Made by a program: the position numbers and the translations under genes
In this document: in pieces, positions 1 to 9,430 of the stretch
Position numbering within the stretch: the first letter of the stretch is position 1
Layout: every line of letters begins with the position of its first letter
Notes under the pieces: model-generated
The model's input: only the letters and a program-made list of their open reading frames with translations
The model's database searches: none
Told to the model about the DNA's origin: nothing
Assembly (NCBI RefSeq): GCF_001591345.1
Contig: NZ_BCUS01000011.1
Location: 21,458 to 85,457, forward strand
Reading direction: 5' to 3'
Source of the DNA: Variovorax boronicumulans NBRC 103145
GTDB lineage: Bacteria; Pseudomonadota; Gammaproteobacteria; Burkholderiales; Burkholderiaceae_C
Length of the DNA stretch: 64,000 nt

Positions 1-863
1 CGACGGGTGGTTCCGCGAACGAAGGTGGCCAACTCTCCGCTCAACGTGCGCAACGCGGTGTAGAGCATCTCTGGAGAGGTCTCACGCACCCGAAGCCAGT
101 GCTCGAGCATGGGCTCGTAGCGGTTGAGGATCTGCAGCAGCAGGAAGTCGGACACTTCGGCAGTTTCGCTGGACTTGCCGTCGTTGCCACTCAGCCGGGC
201 GGCCAAGGATTGCGCGCGCAGCTTGCACAAACCGTGCAGATTGGTGATCCAGTCCGCCAGCAAGGGGCTTGCGCCATAGCCTGCCACCGGTGGAATCAGG
301 TGCGGGTCGACGGCGATGCTTCCGTCCGAGCGCAGCACCGTCACCTTCGCGAGCGGCAAGCCGATCCAGGCGTCGGTCAGTTCGCGTTGCGGCAGGAGAC
401 GCAGGCGCAGACGGGACAGTTGAACGGTCTTTGCACCCTGTCCGATCGAGTTGGCATCGCGCAGCTCCGCATCGAACACCGAAAACCGGGCCAATGACGA
501 CGCTGAGATGCCGGCGTCATCGAACGTCGTTTCTTCTCCATTGGGCGTCCGGATCGGCACCGCCAAGTGAATGACCTGCTCCAGATGCTCCGGCAAGATC
601 GTGAGCGGCGCTGGCGGCAGCGTCTGGCCCGGTGCATCGAAGGGCGTGCCATCCGAGAAGATCCCCGCCGCGCTGGCCAGCACCAGCTTGCCCAGTGAGA
701 GCGACTCCGCATCGATGCTGTAGTGGTTGAACCCCCAGTAAAAGGGAGTCAGCGAGGCGGCACGCTTGTGCGCCAGATGTTCGAGGTAGCGCTCCTGCTG
801 TTGAAACAGCTGCGGACGCAGGAAGAGCCCTTCGCTCCAGGCGACTTTGTTGTACCAGCTCAT
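1..863 (-). CDS. tssK: T6SS baseplate subunit TssK (5' part; runs off the left edge)
   Basis: TssK is the trimeric baseplate protein that links the TssFG wedges of the type VI secretion system to the TssJLM membrane complex. The visible 287 residues begin MSWYNKVAWSEGLFLRPQ, the characteristic TssK amino terminus, followed by a QQQERY segment and the beta-rich shell domain. The C-terminal part lies outside the window, so completeness cannot be judged. The ATG lies 35 bases beyond the tssJ stop on the same strand, consistent with one operon. Identification rests on the N-terminal signature and the tss context. Confidence 0.9.
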   Translation of the reverse strand, partial: MSWYNKVAWSEGLFLRPQLFQQQERYLEHLAHKRAASLTPFYWGFNHYSIDAESLSLGKLVLASAAGIFSDGTPFDAPGQTLPPAPLTILPEHLEQVIHLAVPIRTPNGEETTFDDAGISASSLARFSVFDAELRDANSIGQGAKTVQLSRLRLRLLPQRELTDAWIGLPLAKVTVLRSDGSIAVDPHLIPPVAGYGASPLLADWITNLHGLCKLRAQSLAARLSGNDGKSSETAEVSDFLLLQILNRYEPMLEHWLRVRETSPEMLYTALRTLSGELATFVRGTTR

Positions 864-898
864 GGGTTCGATCGTTGTGCTTTCGGGCCGCAGACGTG

Positions 899-1492
899 CT
901 ACTTGATGGGTGTCAGCTGGATGCCCTTGCCTTGAAGGGCGATCTCCAGCTTGACCTTGTTGGCGGGGATGACGGTGCGATACCAGGCGGCCTCGGGGGC
1001 AGGATCGACTTTCTGCACAAGGCGCCACTCGCTTTGTGCAAGCTCTCGATAGCCGGCGATCACGCCGATCACGCCGATCGCGGCGAGCTCGGGGTGCGAC
1101 ATGCGCCGGATCTTCTTGACCTCTCCGGGTCGCAGGATGAACTCATCGCGCACCAGAAGGTCGGTCCCCATCACGGTCTTGTCGCTGTTGTGCAGCGAGA
1201 AGTAATCGGCCGACTCGAAGGTTGCCTCCGACTTGAGCTCGTAGATGCGGACCATGATGGGTGCCGCCCTCCCCTTGTCGTCCGGGTTGACACCGGCTTC
1301 CGCAGTGACCGTGATATCGAGCTTGGTTTGCTCTCTTGGGTGTGAGAACTGCGCATATGCCAGCGAAGGCCCTGCCAACGCAACTGCCAATGCAAATCCC
1401 CACAGGCATGGAAACCCGGGACGCGACATCCACCTGGACAACCCGCGTCGGGACGCAACACTCCGGCACAGCCCTGGCATGTCGAGATTCAT
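899..1492 (-). CDS. tssJ: T6SS TssJ-like protein with a signal peptide but no lipobox
   Basis: TssJ (SciN/VasD) is normally an outer-membrane lipoprotein that anchors the TssLM trans-envelope complex. After the export signal the protein shows the family pattern: a TVTAEAGVNPDDKGRAAPIM segment, then IYEL and a DYFSL motif. The 197-residue version starts at an ATG with no clear ribosome site. A second in-frame ATG at 1429 gives a cleaner 26-residue signal peptide (basic start, ALAVALAG core, AYA cleavage site) and is a good alternative. No [LVI]-x-[GAS]-C lipobox precedes the mature part, and the only cysteines lie at or before residue 29. It sits between hcp and tssK. Family call is firm; lipoprotein status is doubtful. 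Confidence 0.82.
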   Translation of the reverse strand: MNLDMPGLCRSVASRRGLSRWMSRPGFPCLWGFALAVALAGPSLAYAQFSHPREQTKLDITVTAEAGVNPDDKGRAAPIMVRIYELKSEATFESADYFSLHNSDKTVMGTDLLVRDEFILRPGEVKKIRRMSHPELAAIGVIGVIAGYRELAQSEWRLVQKVDPAPEAAWYRTVIPANKVKLEIALQGKGIQLTPIK

Positions 1493-1574
1493 TTGGGAAT
1501 CAAACTGAAAAAGGGAACGCAAAAGAACCGACTTCGATTCGCGCCTCCTCAACCCCCTTGCGCAAACCGAAGTC

Positions 1575-1599
1575 GAAAAGCCCCGGAAGGATCCGGGGC
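1575..1599 (-). terminator. Possible intrinsic terminator/attenuator after hcp
   Basis: Read on the minus strand, a perfect 7-bp GC stem (GCCCCGG / CCGGGGC, 6-base loop) begins about 13 bases beyond the hcp stop and is followed by TTTT. The short T-run suggests partial rather than full termination. That would let hcp be made in excess over tssJ and tssK. Confidence 0.5.
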
Positions 1600-1611
1600 G
1601 AAGCGAAGGCT

Positions 1612-2097
1612 TCAGGACTCCTTGTTGCCCTTGATGTCGTAGCCCGCAGTGACGGCACCGCCGCTGCCGCCTTGTGCGTTCTGCACGGAGTACTCCTGCT
1701 TGATCTTGGAGAAGGAAAGGCGCACGCGCTCCTTGACACGCATCTCGTCCGAGTTCGAGCCGAAGGGCTGGATCGAGGTGATGATCACGTCGGAGAAGGT
1801 GAACTTCAGGTACTCCAGCGGGTTGCCGCCGGCCTTGCGAACCGTGAGCTTGGCCTCCTGCACGTGCTTGCCGGTCAGGCAGTACTTCATGAGGTTGGGA
1901 CTCGAACGGTCGATGTAGTGGTCGAACTCGAGGTCTTCGACCGTCGCCTTGCCTGCGCCGCCGCCCGAGCCGGCGTGCATGGTGGATTCCTGGAAGGCTT
2001 TCCAGTTGAAGGCCAGAACCTCGATCTCGTTCTTGTGGTCCGAATCCTGCGATTCGCCTTCGATGCCGTTGATCTTCAGAAAAATGTCTTGTGACAT
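1612..2097 (-). CDS. hcp: T6SS inner-tube protein Hcp
   Basis: Hcp forms the hexameric rings that stack into the secreted inner tube of the T6SS. The 161-residue product starts MSQDIFLKINGIEGES, matching the usual Hcp1-family length and opening. A conserved stretch follows with EFDHYIDRSSPNLMKYC and a KLTVRKAGG strand. The ATG is preceded by a good AGGGAG site. It follows tssC by about 130 bases; in that gap the minus strand can form a GTGGCG/CGCCAC stem-loop (2177-2194). With the terminator-like hairpin after the gene, hcp could accumulate as a separate stable message. Function is secure. Confidence 0.95.
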   Translation of the reverse strand: MSQDIFLKINGIEGESQDSDHKNEIEVLAFNWKAFQESTMHAGSGGGAGKATVEDLEFDHYIDRSSPNLMKYCLTGKHVQEAKLTVRKAGGNPLEYLKFTFSDVIITSIQPFGSNSDEMRVKERVRLSFSKIKQEYSVQNAQGGSGGAVTAGYDIKGNKES

Positions 2098-2224
2098 GAG
2101 AAAACTCCCTGTATTTGAATTTGTCGGTAAATGACGAATGCACGAGCGCTCTTAATGGCGCGTCCTTGGAAATGCCGTGGCGTCTGCGCGCCACTTCCTC
2201 GAACAATTCGATGGCAGCCGGGTG

Positions 2225-3727
2225 TCAGGCCGCTTCCTTGAGCGACGGCAGCTTTGCAACCAGACGCAGAGAGACAGTCAGGCCTTCGAGCTGGAAATGC
2301 GGACGCAGGAAGAACTTCGCGCTGTAGTAGCCCGGATTGCCTTCGACGTCCTCCACCACGACTTCGGCAGCCGCGAGGGGTCGCCGGGCCTTGGTTTCCT
2401 GAGACGAATTCGCAGGATCGGCGTCGACGTAATGCATGATCCATTCGTTCAACCAGCGCTGCATTTCGTCGCGCTCCTTGAAGGAGCCGATCTTGTCGCG
2501 CACGATGCACTTCAGGTAATGCGCGAACCGCGTGCTGGCGAAAAGATACGGCAGCCGTGCGGACAGATTGGCATTGGCGGTCGCGTCCGGGTCCATGTAC
2601 TCCTGTGGCTTCTGGAGCGACTGGGCTCCGATGAACGCGGCATGGTCGGTGTTCTTTCGATGCACCAGCGGAATCAGTCCGGCTTTCGCAAGCTCAGCCT
2701 CGCGGCGGTCGGAGATCGCGATTTCGGTCGGGCACTTCATGTCGAAGCCGCCGTCGTCGGTCGGGAAGGTGTGGCACGGCAAGTTCTCGACGGTGCCACC
2801 CGACTCCACGCCGCGGATCATCGTGCACCAGCCGTAGAGCTTGAAGCTGCGGTTGATGTTGACGGCCATGGCATAGGCCGCATTGCTCCATACGTAGTTG
2901 CGGTGATCGGCGCCTTCGGTTTCCTCTTCGAAGTCGAATTCGTCGACAGGATTGGTTTTCACGCCATAAGGCAACCGGGCCAGGAATCGAGGCATTGCCA
3001 GACCAACGTAGCGGGAGTCCTCGGTGTTTCGCAGCGAATTCCACGGTGCGTGCTCGAGGTTCGACGTGATCTTTGCGAGGTCGCGCGGATTCGCAAGCTC
3101 TTGCCACGACTCCATGCCGAGCAACGAGGGCGCCGATCCGGCGATGAATGGCGCGTGAGATGCTGCAGAGACCTTGGCGATTGCACCCAACAGCTCGACA
3201 TCGGGCGGCGTGTGATCGAAGTAGTAGTCGGCCACCAAGCACCCGTAGGGCTCGCCGCCGAGCTGGCCGTACTCCTCTTCATAGATGCGCTTGAAGATCG
3301 GGCTCTGGTCCCAGGCGATTCCCTTGTGGCGACGCAGCGTGCGACGGACTTCGTCCTTGGAAACGTCCATGAAGCGGATCTTGAGCTTCTCGTCCGTCTC
3401 GGTGTTGTAGACCAGGTGGTGCATGCCTCGCCAGGCCGACTCGATCTTCTGGAAGTCTTCCTTGTGGAGCACGAGGTTGATCTGCTCCGACAGCTTGCGG
3501 TCAATCTCGGCAATGATGGCCTCGATGCTGCTGTAGGCGTCGTCGGTCATCGTTGCGGCGTTGACGAGCGCCTGCTCTGCCAGCGTCCTGACGGCCGCCT
3601 CGACGGCATCGCGCGCTTCGTCGGTCTTGGGCTTGAATTCCTTGTCGAGCAGGGCCGAGAAGTCGGTGGGGTCGGTGTAGCGCGTCGCCTCGGGCGCCTC
3701 GAGCACGTTGTCCATGAGGGTGGTCAT
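2225..3727 (-). CDS. tssC: T6SS contractile sheath large subunit TssC (VipB)
   Basis: TssC pairs with TssB to build the contractile sheath around the Hcp tube. The start is placed at the ATG giving MTTLMDNVLEAPE (500 residues), because AAGGAA lies six bases upstream; a longer in-frame start exists but has no such site. Typical family features include the long helical N-terminus, a YNTETDEKLKIRFMDVSK segment, a LVADYYFDHTP motif and the C-terminal QLEGLTVSLRLVAKLPS strand. tssB ends 22 bases before it, so the two sheath genes are probably translated together, as in most T6SS clusters. Confidence 0.96.
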   Translation of the reverse strand: MTTLMDNVLEAPEATRYTDPTDFSALLDKEFKPKTDEARDAVEAAVRTLAEQALVNAATMTDDAYSSIEAIIAEIDRKLSEQINLVLHKEDFQKIESAWRGMHHLVYNTETDEKLKIRFMDVSKDEVRRTLRRHKGIAWDQSPIFKRIYEEEYGQLGGEPYGCLVADYYFDHTPPDVELLGAIAKVSAASHAPFIAGSAPSLLGMESWQELANPRDLAKITSNLEHAPWNSLRNTEDSRYVGLAMPRFLARLPYGVKTNPVDEFDFEEETEGADHRNYVWSNAAYAMAVNINRSFKLYGWCTMIRGVESGGTVENLPCHTFPTDDGGFDMKCPTEIAISDRREAELAKAGLIPLVHRKNTDHAAFIGAQSLQKPQEYMDPDATANANLSARLPYLFASTRFAHYLKCIVRDKIGSFKERDEMQRWLNEWIMHYVDADPANSSQETKARRPLAAAEVVVEDVEGNPGYYSAKFFLRPHFQLEGLTVSLRLVAKLPSLKEAA

Positions 3728-3749
3728 CTGAAGTTCCTTGGTCTGAATG

Positions 3750-4295
3750 TCACGCGGCGGAATCGGACGCAGGTGCACCGTCCAGGTCGTCGGTGCGGGG
3801 TTTGGCGGATTTCGCCAGCGACTTCATCAGCGAAGGGTCTTGAAGCAGCTTGTTGACGAGGCTTTCGGCCCCTGCCTTTCCGTCCATGTAGGTCTGCAGG
3901 TTGGCCAACTGCGTGCGGGCTTCGAGGAGCTTGCTGAGTGGCTCTACCTTTCGTGCGACAGCGGCTGGCGAGAAGTCTTCGATGCTCTCGAAGGTGATGT
4001 CGACCATGAGCTGGCCTTCGCCCGTCAGCGTGTTGGGCACGGCGAATGCCACGCGCGGCTGGATGGCCTTCATCCGCTCGTCGAAGTTGTCGATGTCGAT
4101 GTCGAGGAACTTTCTCTCGGGCACAGGAGGCAAGGCCTGCGTCGGCTTGCCGGACAGATCGGACAAGACGCCCATCACGAAAGGCAATTCGATCTTCTTT
4201 TCGGATCCGTAGATTTCCACGTCGTACTCGATCTGCACACGTGGTGCCCTGTTGCGGGCAATGAACTTCTGACTGCTGTTGTTGTTGGTGGCCAT
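3750..4295 (-). CDS. tssB: T6SS contractile sheath small subunit TssB (VipA)
   Basis: TssB is the small sheath subunit and carries the helix recognised by ClpV-type recycling machinery when the sheath contracts. The 181-residue protein has the diagnostic RAPRVQIEYDVEIYG opening, the ELPFVMGVLSDLSG motif and a KFLDIDIDNFDERM segment, at the family's usual length. The C-terminal 20 residues are polar and probably disordered. The ATG is followed by an asparagine-rich MATNNN start. It lies between clpV and tssC, all in one direction. Confidence 0.96.
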   Translation of the reverse strand: MATNNNSSQKFIARNRAPRVQIEYDVEIYGSEKKIELPFVMGVLSDLSGKPTQALPPVPERKFLDIDIDNFDERMKAIQPRVAFAVPNTLTGEGQLMVDITFESIEDFSPAAVARKVEPLSKLLEARTQLANLQTYMDGKAGAESLVNKLLQDPSLMKSLAKSAKPRTDDLDGAPASDSAA

Positions 4296-4392
4296 GAAAA
4301 CTCCCTGGTGAAAAAGACAGACAAGAACCTGGCATCGCGCCTTTTCGGAGGCAACGACGCATCTCCTGCGCCAACGAGATGGCTCGCTGGAC

Positions 4393-7098
4393 TCAGGCGA
4401 ACTCGGTGTGACAGACGATGGCGCCTCCTCCTTGCAAAGCTGGGTTGGCGCTGTTACTCGGCTTCACGTCGGCAGTCATGCGCCGGATCTTTTGCCGCGC
4501 TTGAAGGGCATCCAGCCATTGCCGGGAAAGAATCGGCAGGAGACGTTGTTCGATGAAACCGATCAGACGGCGAGCCCCGGTTTCGTAGGCACCGCAGTGG
4601 CCGACGATTTCATTGAGCAGCGCAGGCGTGTAGTCCAACGCAATGTCATGCTGCGCATGCATGCGCTCGACCACGCGATCCAGGTGCAAGCTCACGATGT
4701 CGCGCAGTGCGTCCGGGGCCAAGGGCAGGTAAGGCACCACGGTCAACCGACCAAGGAAGGCCGCAGGAAAGACCGTTCGCAGCGCCGGCTGGAGTGCATC
4801 ACGCAGGGCCTCGACATCGGGCGTCAACAAGGGGTCTTCGCTCAGAGCAGCGATGAGTTCAGCACCGGTGTTGCTCGTCAACAGGATCGTGGTGTTTCGG
4901 AAATCGACACGACGCCCTTCCCCATCTTCCATCCACCCCTTGTCGAACACCTGATAGAAGATCTCGTGCACATCCGGGTGAGCTTTTTCCACCTCGTCGA
5001 GCAGGACCGTGCTGTAGGGCTTTCGGCGCACGGCCTCCGTGAGCACGCCACCCTCACCGTAGCCGACATAACCCGGAGGCGCGCCTTTCAAGGTCGAGAC
5101 CGTGTGCGACTCCTGGAACTCGCTCATGTTGATGGTGATGAGGTTCTGCTCACCACCATACATCGCCTCAGCCAGCGCCAATGCCGTTTCTGTCTTGCCC
5201 ACACCCGAAGGGCCGGCCAGCAGGAATACACCCACCGGCTTGTTCGGATCCGTCAGGCGCGCCCGCGCCGTCTGCATGTGCTCCGCGATCGCTGCGAGCG
5301 CAGGCCCCTGGCCGATCACGCGCGCTTCCAGCCGTGATTGAAGCGCAACGACTGCCGCGACTTCGTCGGTGACCATCCGCCCCACGGGAATCCCGGTCCA
5401 ATCGGCCACGATGCCCGCCACCACGGCCTCGTCCACCTGGGGAAAAATCAGAGGCAACTCCTTCTGGTGCGCGGCAAGCTCGAGTTCGAGGGCCTCCAGC
5501 TGCGCCGAGGATGCATCCCCCTCGGCGCAGCTCAGCTCTTTCGCCTCCTCCCTCTTCTTTGTCCGCAATCCATGAATCGTGCGAACCAGTGCAAGCTCGT
5601 CTTGCCATCGCACTTCGTGCAGGGTCAACGCCTGCTGCGCGGCATCGAGTTGAGATCGGGCGGCGTCGAGGCGCAGCGCTCTCGCATCACTCCCCTGGGC
5701 AACGACACCCTCCTGACCCAGCAGTTCGAGCTCGACCTGGAGGGCCGCGATGCGGTGCCGCCATTGCTCGACTTCAGAGGGCGGCGTGTGAAGCGACATG
5801 GCAACGCGCGCACATGCGGTGTCCACGAGACTGATCGCCTTGTCGGGCAGCTGGCGTGCAGGGATGTAGCGATGCGACAGCGTCACGGCGGCGCGCACAG
5901 CCTCATCGAGCACGAGCACGCCGTGGTGCTCGGCAAAGGTCGCGACAAGGCCACGCACCATCTCGATCGCAGCAATCTCGTCGGGCTCTGCCACCTGCAG
6001 CGTCTGAAAGCGTCGCGTCAGCGCCGGGTCTTTCTCGATGTGGCGCTTGTACTCGCTCCAGGTGGTGGCACCGATCGTGCGCAAGGTTCCTCGTGCAAGC
6101 GCTGGCTTGAGCAGGTTGGCGGCATCGCCGGTTCCGGATTGCCCGCCCGCACCGACCAAGGTGTGGACCTCATCGATGAAGAGGATGACAGGCTGCACCG
6201 ACTTGCCCGCCTCTTCCAGCAAGGCCTTGAGGCGGGACTCGAACTCCCCGCGCATGCTTGCGCCGGCCAACAGGGCTCCGACATCGAGGCTCCACAGGCG
6301 GCAGTTCTTCAGATCGGGAGGAACCTCGCCTTGCGCGATGGCTAACGCGAGCCCCTCGACCACCGCGGTCTTGCCGACGCCCGCATCTCCTGTGAGCAAG
6401 GGATTGTTCTGGCGGCGACGCAGCAGGATGTCGACCATCGTGCGGATCTCGTGTCCGCGCCCGATGACCGGATCGATCTGCCCTTGAGACGCGCGCTCGG
6501 TCAGATCCGTGCAGTAGCGCCGCAACGCCGACTTTCCATCCAACGCAGCATCGGCGAGCGCGGCGCTGGCTTCACCAGGCAGCGCTGATGGCAGACCGGA
6601 GCCATCGTGCGGTCCTTCCTGCCCTTCGGGAGAGCCGGCCACGATGGCACCAATGGCCTCCGTCAGTTGATCTGCGGGGATTCGCTGGAATGCAGGCGAG
6701 ATGCCAAGAAGCCCGCGCCGCAGGTCAGGCGTCTGAAGCAGCGCAGCAAACAACCAAGCACCGCGCACGCAATGTGCGCCGAACTCGAGGCTCGAGAGCA
6801 CCCAGGCGCGCTCGATGGCAGCTTCGATGTGACTGGAAAAATCGGTCAGCGAGGTGGCACCCGATGGCAAGCTGGACACGGCCGATGCGAAGTCGCTCTC
6901 GATGGCTTGCGCGTCGATCTGATAGTGCCGGCAGATGCGGTGCAGATCGCTGTCGTTGAGCTGCCAGAGCTGATGAATCCAGTGCGTCAGTTCGACATAG
7001 GGATTGCCACGCAGCTTGGCAAATGCAGTGGCGGATTCGATGCCGCGAAACAAGGTGAGATTGAGCTTGCCGAACAGCGCTCGCCGAGAGATCGTCAT
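4393..7098 (-). CDS. tssH: T6SS AAA+ ATPase ClpV (TssH)
   Basis: ClpV disassembles contracted TssBC sheaths so that subunits can be reused. The 901-residue product is a class I Clp ATPase: an N domain, a first AAA+ module with Walker A GDAGVGKT (237-244) and Walker B VILFIDE (304-310), and a coiled middle region (about 430-560). A second module carries Walker A GPSGVGKT (629-636), followed by a C-terminal D2 domain. The N-terminus resembles ClpV rather than ClpB, and its position ahead of tssB and tssC settles the call. It is the first gene of the visible unit; its start has no strong Shine-Dalgarno site. Confidence 0.94.
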   Translation of the reverse strand: MTISRRALFGKLNLTLFRGIESATAFAKLRGNPYVELTHWIHQLWQLNDSDLHRICRHYQIDAQAIESDFASAVSSLPSGATSLTDFSSHIEAAIERAWVLSSLEFGAHCVRGAWLFAALLQTPDLRRGLLGISPAFQRIPADQLTEAIGAIVAGSPEGQEGPHDGSGLPSALPGEASAALADAALDGKSALRRYCTDLTERASQGQIDPVIGRGHEIRTMVDILLRRRQNNPLLTGDAGVGKTAVVEGLALAIAQGEVPPDLKNCRLWSLDVGALLAGASMRGEFESRLKALLEEAGKSVQPVILFIDEVHTLVGAGGQSGTGDAANLLKPALARGTLRTIGATTWSEYKRHIEKDPALTRRFQTLQVAEPDEIAAIEMVRGLVATFAEHHGVLVLDEAVRAAVTLSHRYIPARQLPDKAISLVDTACARVAMSLHTPPSEVEQWRHRIAALQVELELLGQEGVVAQGSDARALRLDAARSQLDAAQQALTLHEVRWQDELALVRTIHGLRTKKREEAKELSCAEGDASSAQLEALELELAAHQKELPLIFPQVDEAVVAGIVADWTGIPVGRMVTDEVAAVVALQSRLEARVIGQGPALAAIAEHMQTARARLTDPNKPVGVFLLAGPSGVGKTETALALAEAMYGGEQNLITINMSEFQESHTVSTLKGAPPGYVGYGEGGVLTEAVRRKPYSTVLLDEVEKAHPDVHEIFYQVFDKGWMEDGEGRRVDFRNTTILLTSNTGAELIAALSEDPLLTPDVEALRDALQPALRTVFPAAFLGRLTVVPYLPLAPDALRDIVSLHLDRVVERMHAQHDIALDYTPALLNEIVGHCGAYETGARRLIGFIEQRLLPILSRQWLDALQARQKIRRMTADVKPSNSANPALQGGGAIVCHTEFA

Positions 7099-7382
7099 TG
7101 CGCGATCTGCCGTGCAGCGTGCACGCCCTGTTCGATCGAGTCGTCTGCGAGGCCCCCTGTTGCCGGGCAGATTCCTGCGTTCTTTTTCCCCACTTCGCGC
7201 CCCCCTATGCTTCTTGGAATGGGCGCGATTCTGGCGGCTCGCCGCGAGGCAAACACAGCACAGTTTCTACCAATGGTTAAACGAAAGACGGAGCCTATTG
7301 ATCTGTGATGTTTGCCCGCCTCTCCTTACGTTCAGAGCACAAAGGAGGTAATTCACTAACAATATCGCGAGGGCGACAAGCA
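7099..7382. other. Non-coding gap upstream of the T6SS operon
   Basis: About 280 bases separate the clpV start from the icd terminator. This stretch should contain the T6SS promoter, since clpV reads away from it. I found no convincing sigma-54 signature and no well-spaced sigma-70 pair on the minus strand. An AT-richer patch near 7250-7370 is the most likely promoter region. No gene was recognised here. Confidence 0.4.
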
Positions 7383-7418
7383 AGAAAAAACCCTCGAGTC
7401 CTTTCGGAAGCTCGAGGG
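7383..7418 (-). terminator. Intrinsic terminator of icd
   Basis: On the minus strand an 8-bp perfect stem (CCCTCGAG / CTCGAGGG, 12-base loop) is followed by six Ts, about 40 bases beyond the icd stop. This is a classic rho-independent terminator and insulates the T6SS operon from icd transcription. Confidence 0.88.
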
Positions 7419-7459
7419 CTTGATAAGGGTCTGACGTTTCTCGACGTCAGCGATCGCAA

Positions 7460-8719
<1,260 letters not shown>

Positions 8720-8757
8720 GAGGGGGCTTGACTCCGGGAGTGACGTAATTCGAACGA

Positions 8758-8820
8758 CTGTCTGCGAATTCAGACAGCGAGGGGGAATCGCTGTACAGCG
8801 CGCTAACAAATCGCTGTACA
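8758..8820. promoter_or_regulatory. Operator-like repeats upstream of icd
   Basis: Between icd and the divergent gene at 8939 lie two exact copies of AATCGCTGTACA (8786-8797 and 8809-8820), 23 bases apart start to start. The first copy is extended into the perfect 12-bp palindrome CGCTGTACAGCG (8789-8800). A 7-bp inverted repeat CTGTCTG/CAGACAG with a 6-base spacer lies at 8758-8777. Two sites two helical turns apart suggest binding by a dimeric regulator on one DNA face. The protein is unknown; the position 40-100 bases upstream of the icd start favours control of icd. Confidence 0.5.
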
Positions 8821-8938
8821 TTTTAGACGCAACCCATCAGCGGACAATTGTCAACCGTAGGGCGATAGAGCCCGTTACTGGCTGACCTTCTGCTCGCCGG
8901 GAGGCGTTTCCAACCAATTCTCGATAGAGGAATCATCA

Positions 8939-9277
8939 ATGAGCAAACTTCTCGCAGTCATGATCGCTGGCCTGTTCGCCGCTGGCGCGTACGCCCAAAA
9001 CCCGGCCGGTACCACGCCCGAACAAGGCAACGCGACCAACAGCAAGCCGCAAGCTCGCGCTGAAGCCAAGAAGGAAGCCAAGCCTGCTGGCCAAGTGGCT
9101 CCCGCTGCTGGCGACATCGCCAAGACGCCTGAAGGCGGCGCCTTCGGGGCCGACAAGGCTGGCGTTGCCGGCGAAAAGCGCGCCAAGACCCGCGACGATC
9201 GTCGTCGCAACAAGGACGGCAGCGTGAAGCGCAAGGCCACGCAAGGCGGCACGCCTGACATGCCCGGCGCCAAGTAA
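8939..9277 (+). CDS. Small exported protein of unknown function (112 aa)
   Basis: The function is not recognised. The start has a clear GAGGAA ribosome site seven bases upstream. Residues 1-19 form a signal peptide (MSKLLAVMIAGLFAAGAYA, cleavage after AYA). The mature part, about 93 residues, is low-complexity and rich in Ala, Lys, Gly and Arg. It contains an alternating acidic/basic stretch (RAEAKKEAK) and a strongly basic patch (KTRDDRRRNKDGSVKRK). It looks disordered and periplasmic or secreted. A terminator follows directly, so it is transcribed alone. Its signal peptide is almost the same as that of the next gene. Confidence 0.75.
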   Translation: MSKLLAVMIAGLFAAGAYAQNPAGTTPEQGNATNSKPQARAEAKKEAKPAGQVAPAAGDIAKTPEGGAFGADKAGVAGEKRAKTRDDRRRNKDGSVKRKATQGGTPDMPGAK

Positions 9278-9299
9278 GCTGGTCTGTCCCCCCTAAGAA

Positions 9300-9325
9300 A
9301 AGCGCTCTCCGGAGCGCTTTTTTTC
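9300..9325 (+). terminator. Intrinsic terminator
   Basis: A near-perfect GC-rich hairpin (AGCGCTC...GGAGCGCT) is followed by seven Ts, 23 bases beyond the stop of the small exported protein gene. Confidence 0.85.
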
Positions 9326-9430
9326 GTTCGTAGTTTTGTTCAACCACTGTCAACCGGGGTTCTTGAGGTCCGTTGAATGGAGGCCTTCCGCAGGGAGGTG
9401 ATCCATATCAACAATCTCAAAGGATTTCTC

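Noticed and set aside
899..2206. 435-codon frame joining hcp antisense-frame residues to TssJ
   Set aside because: The upstream half is an out-of-frame reading of hcp. Only the last 197 residues match TssJ.
2177..3856. 559-codon plus-strand frame opposite tssC
   Set aside because: Antisense to a clear TssC; composition is that of a shadow frame.
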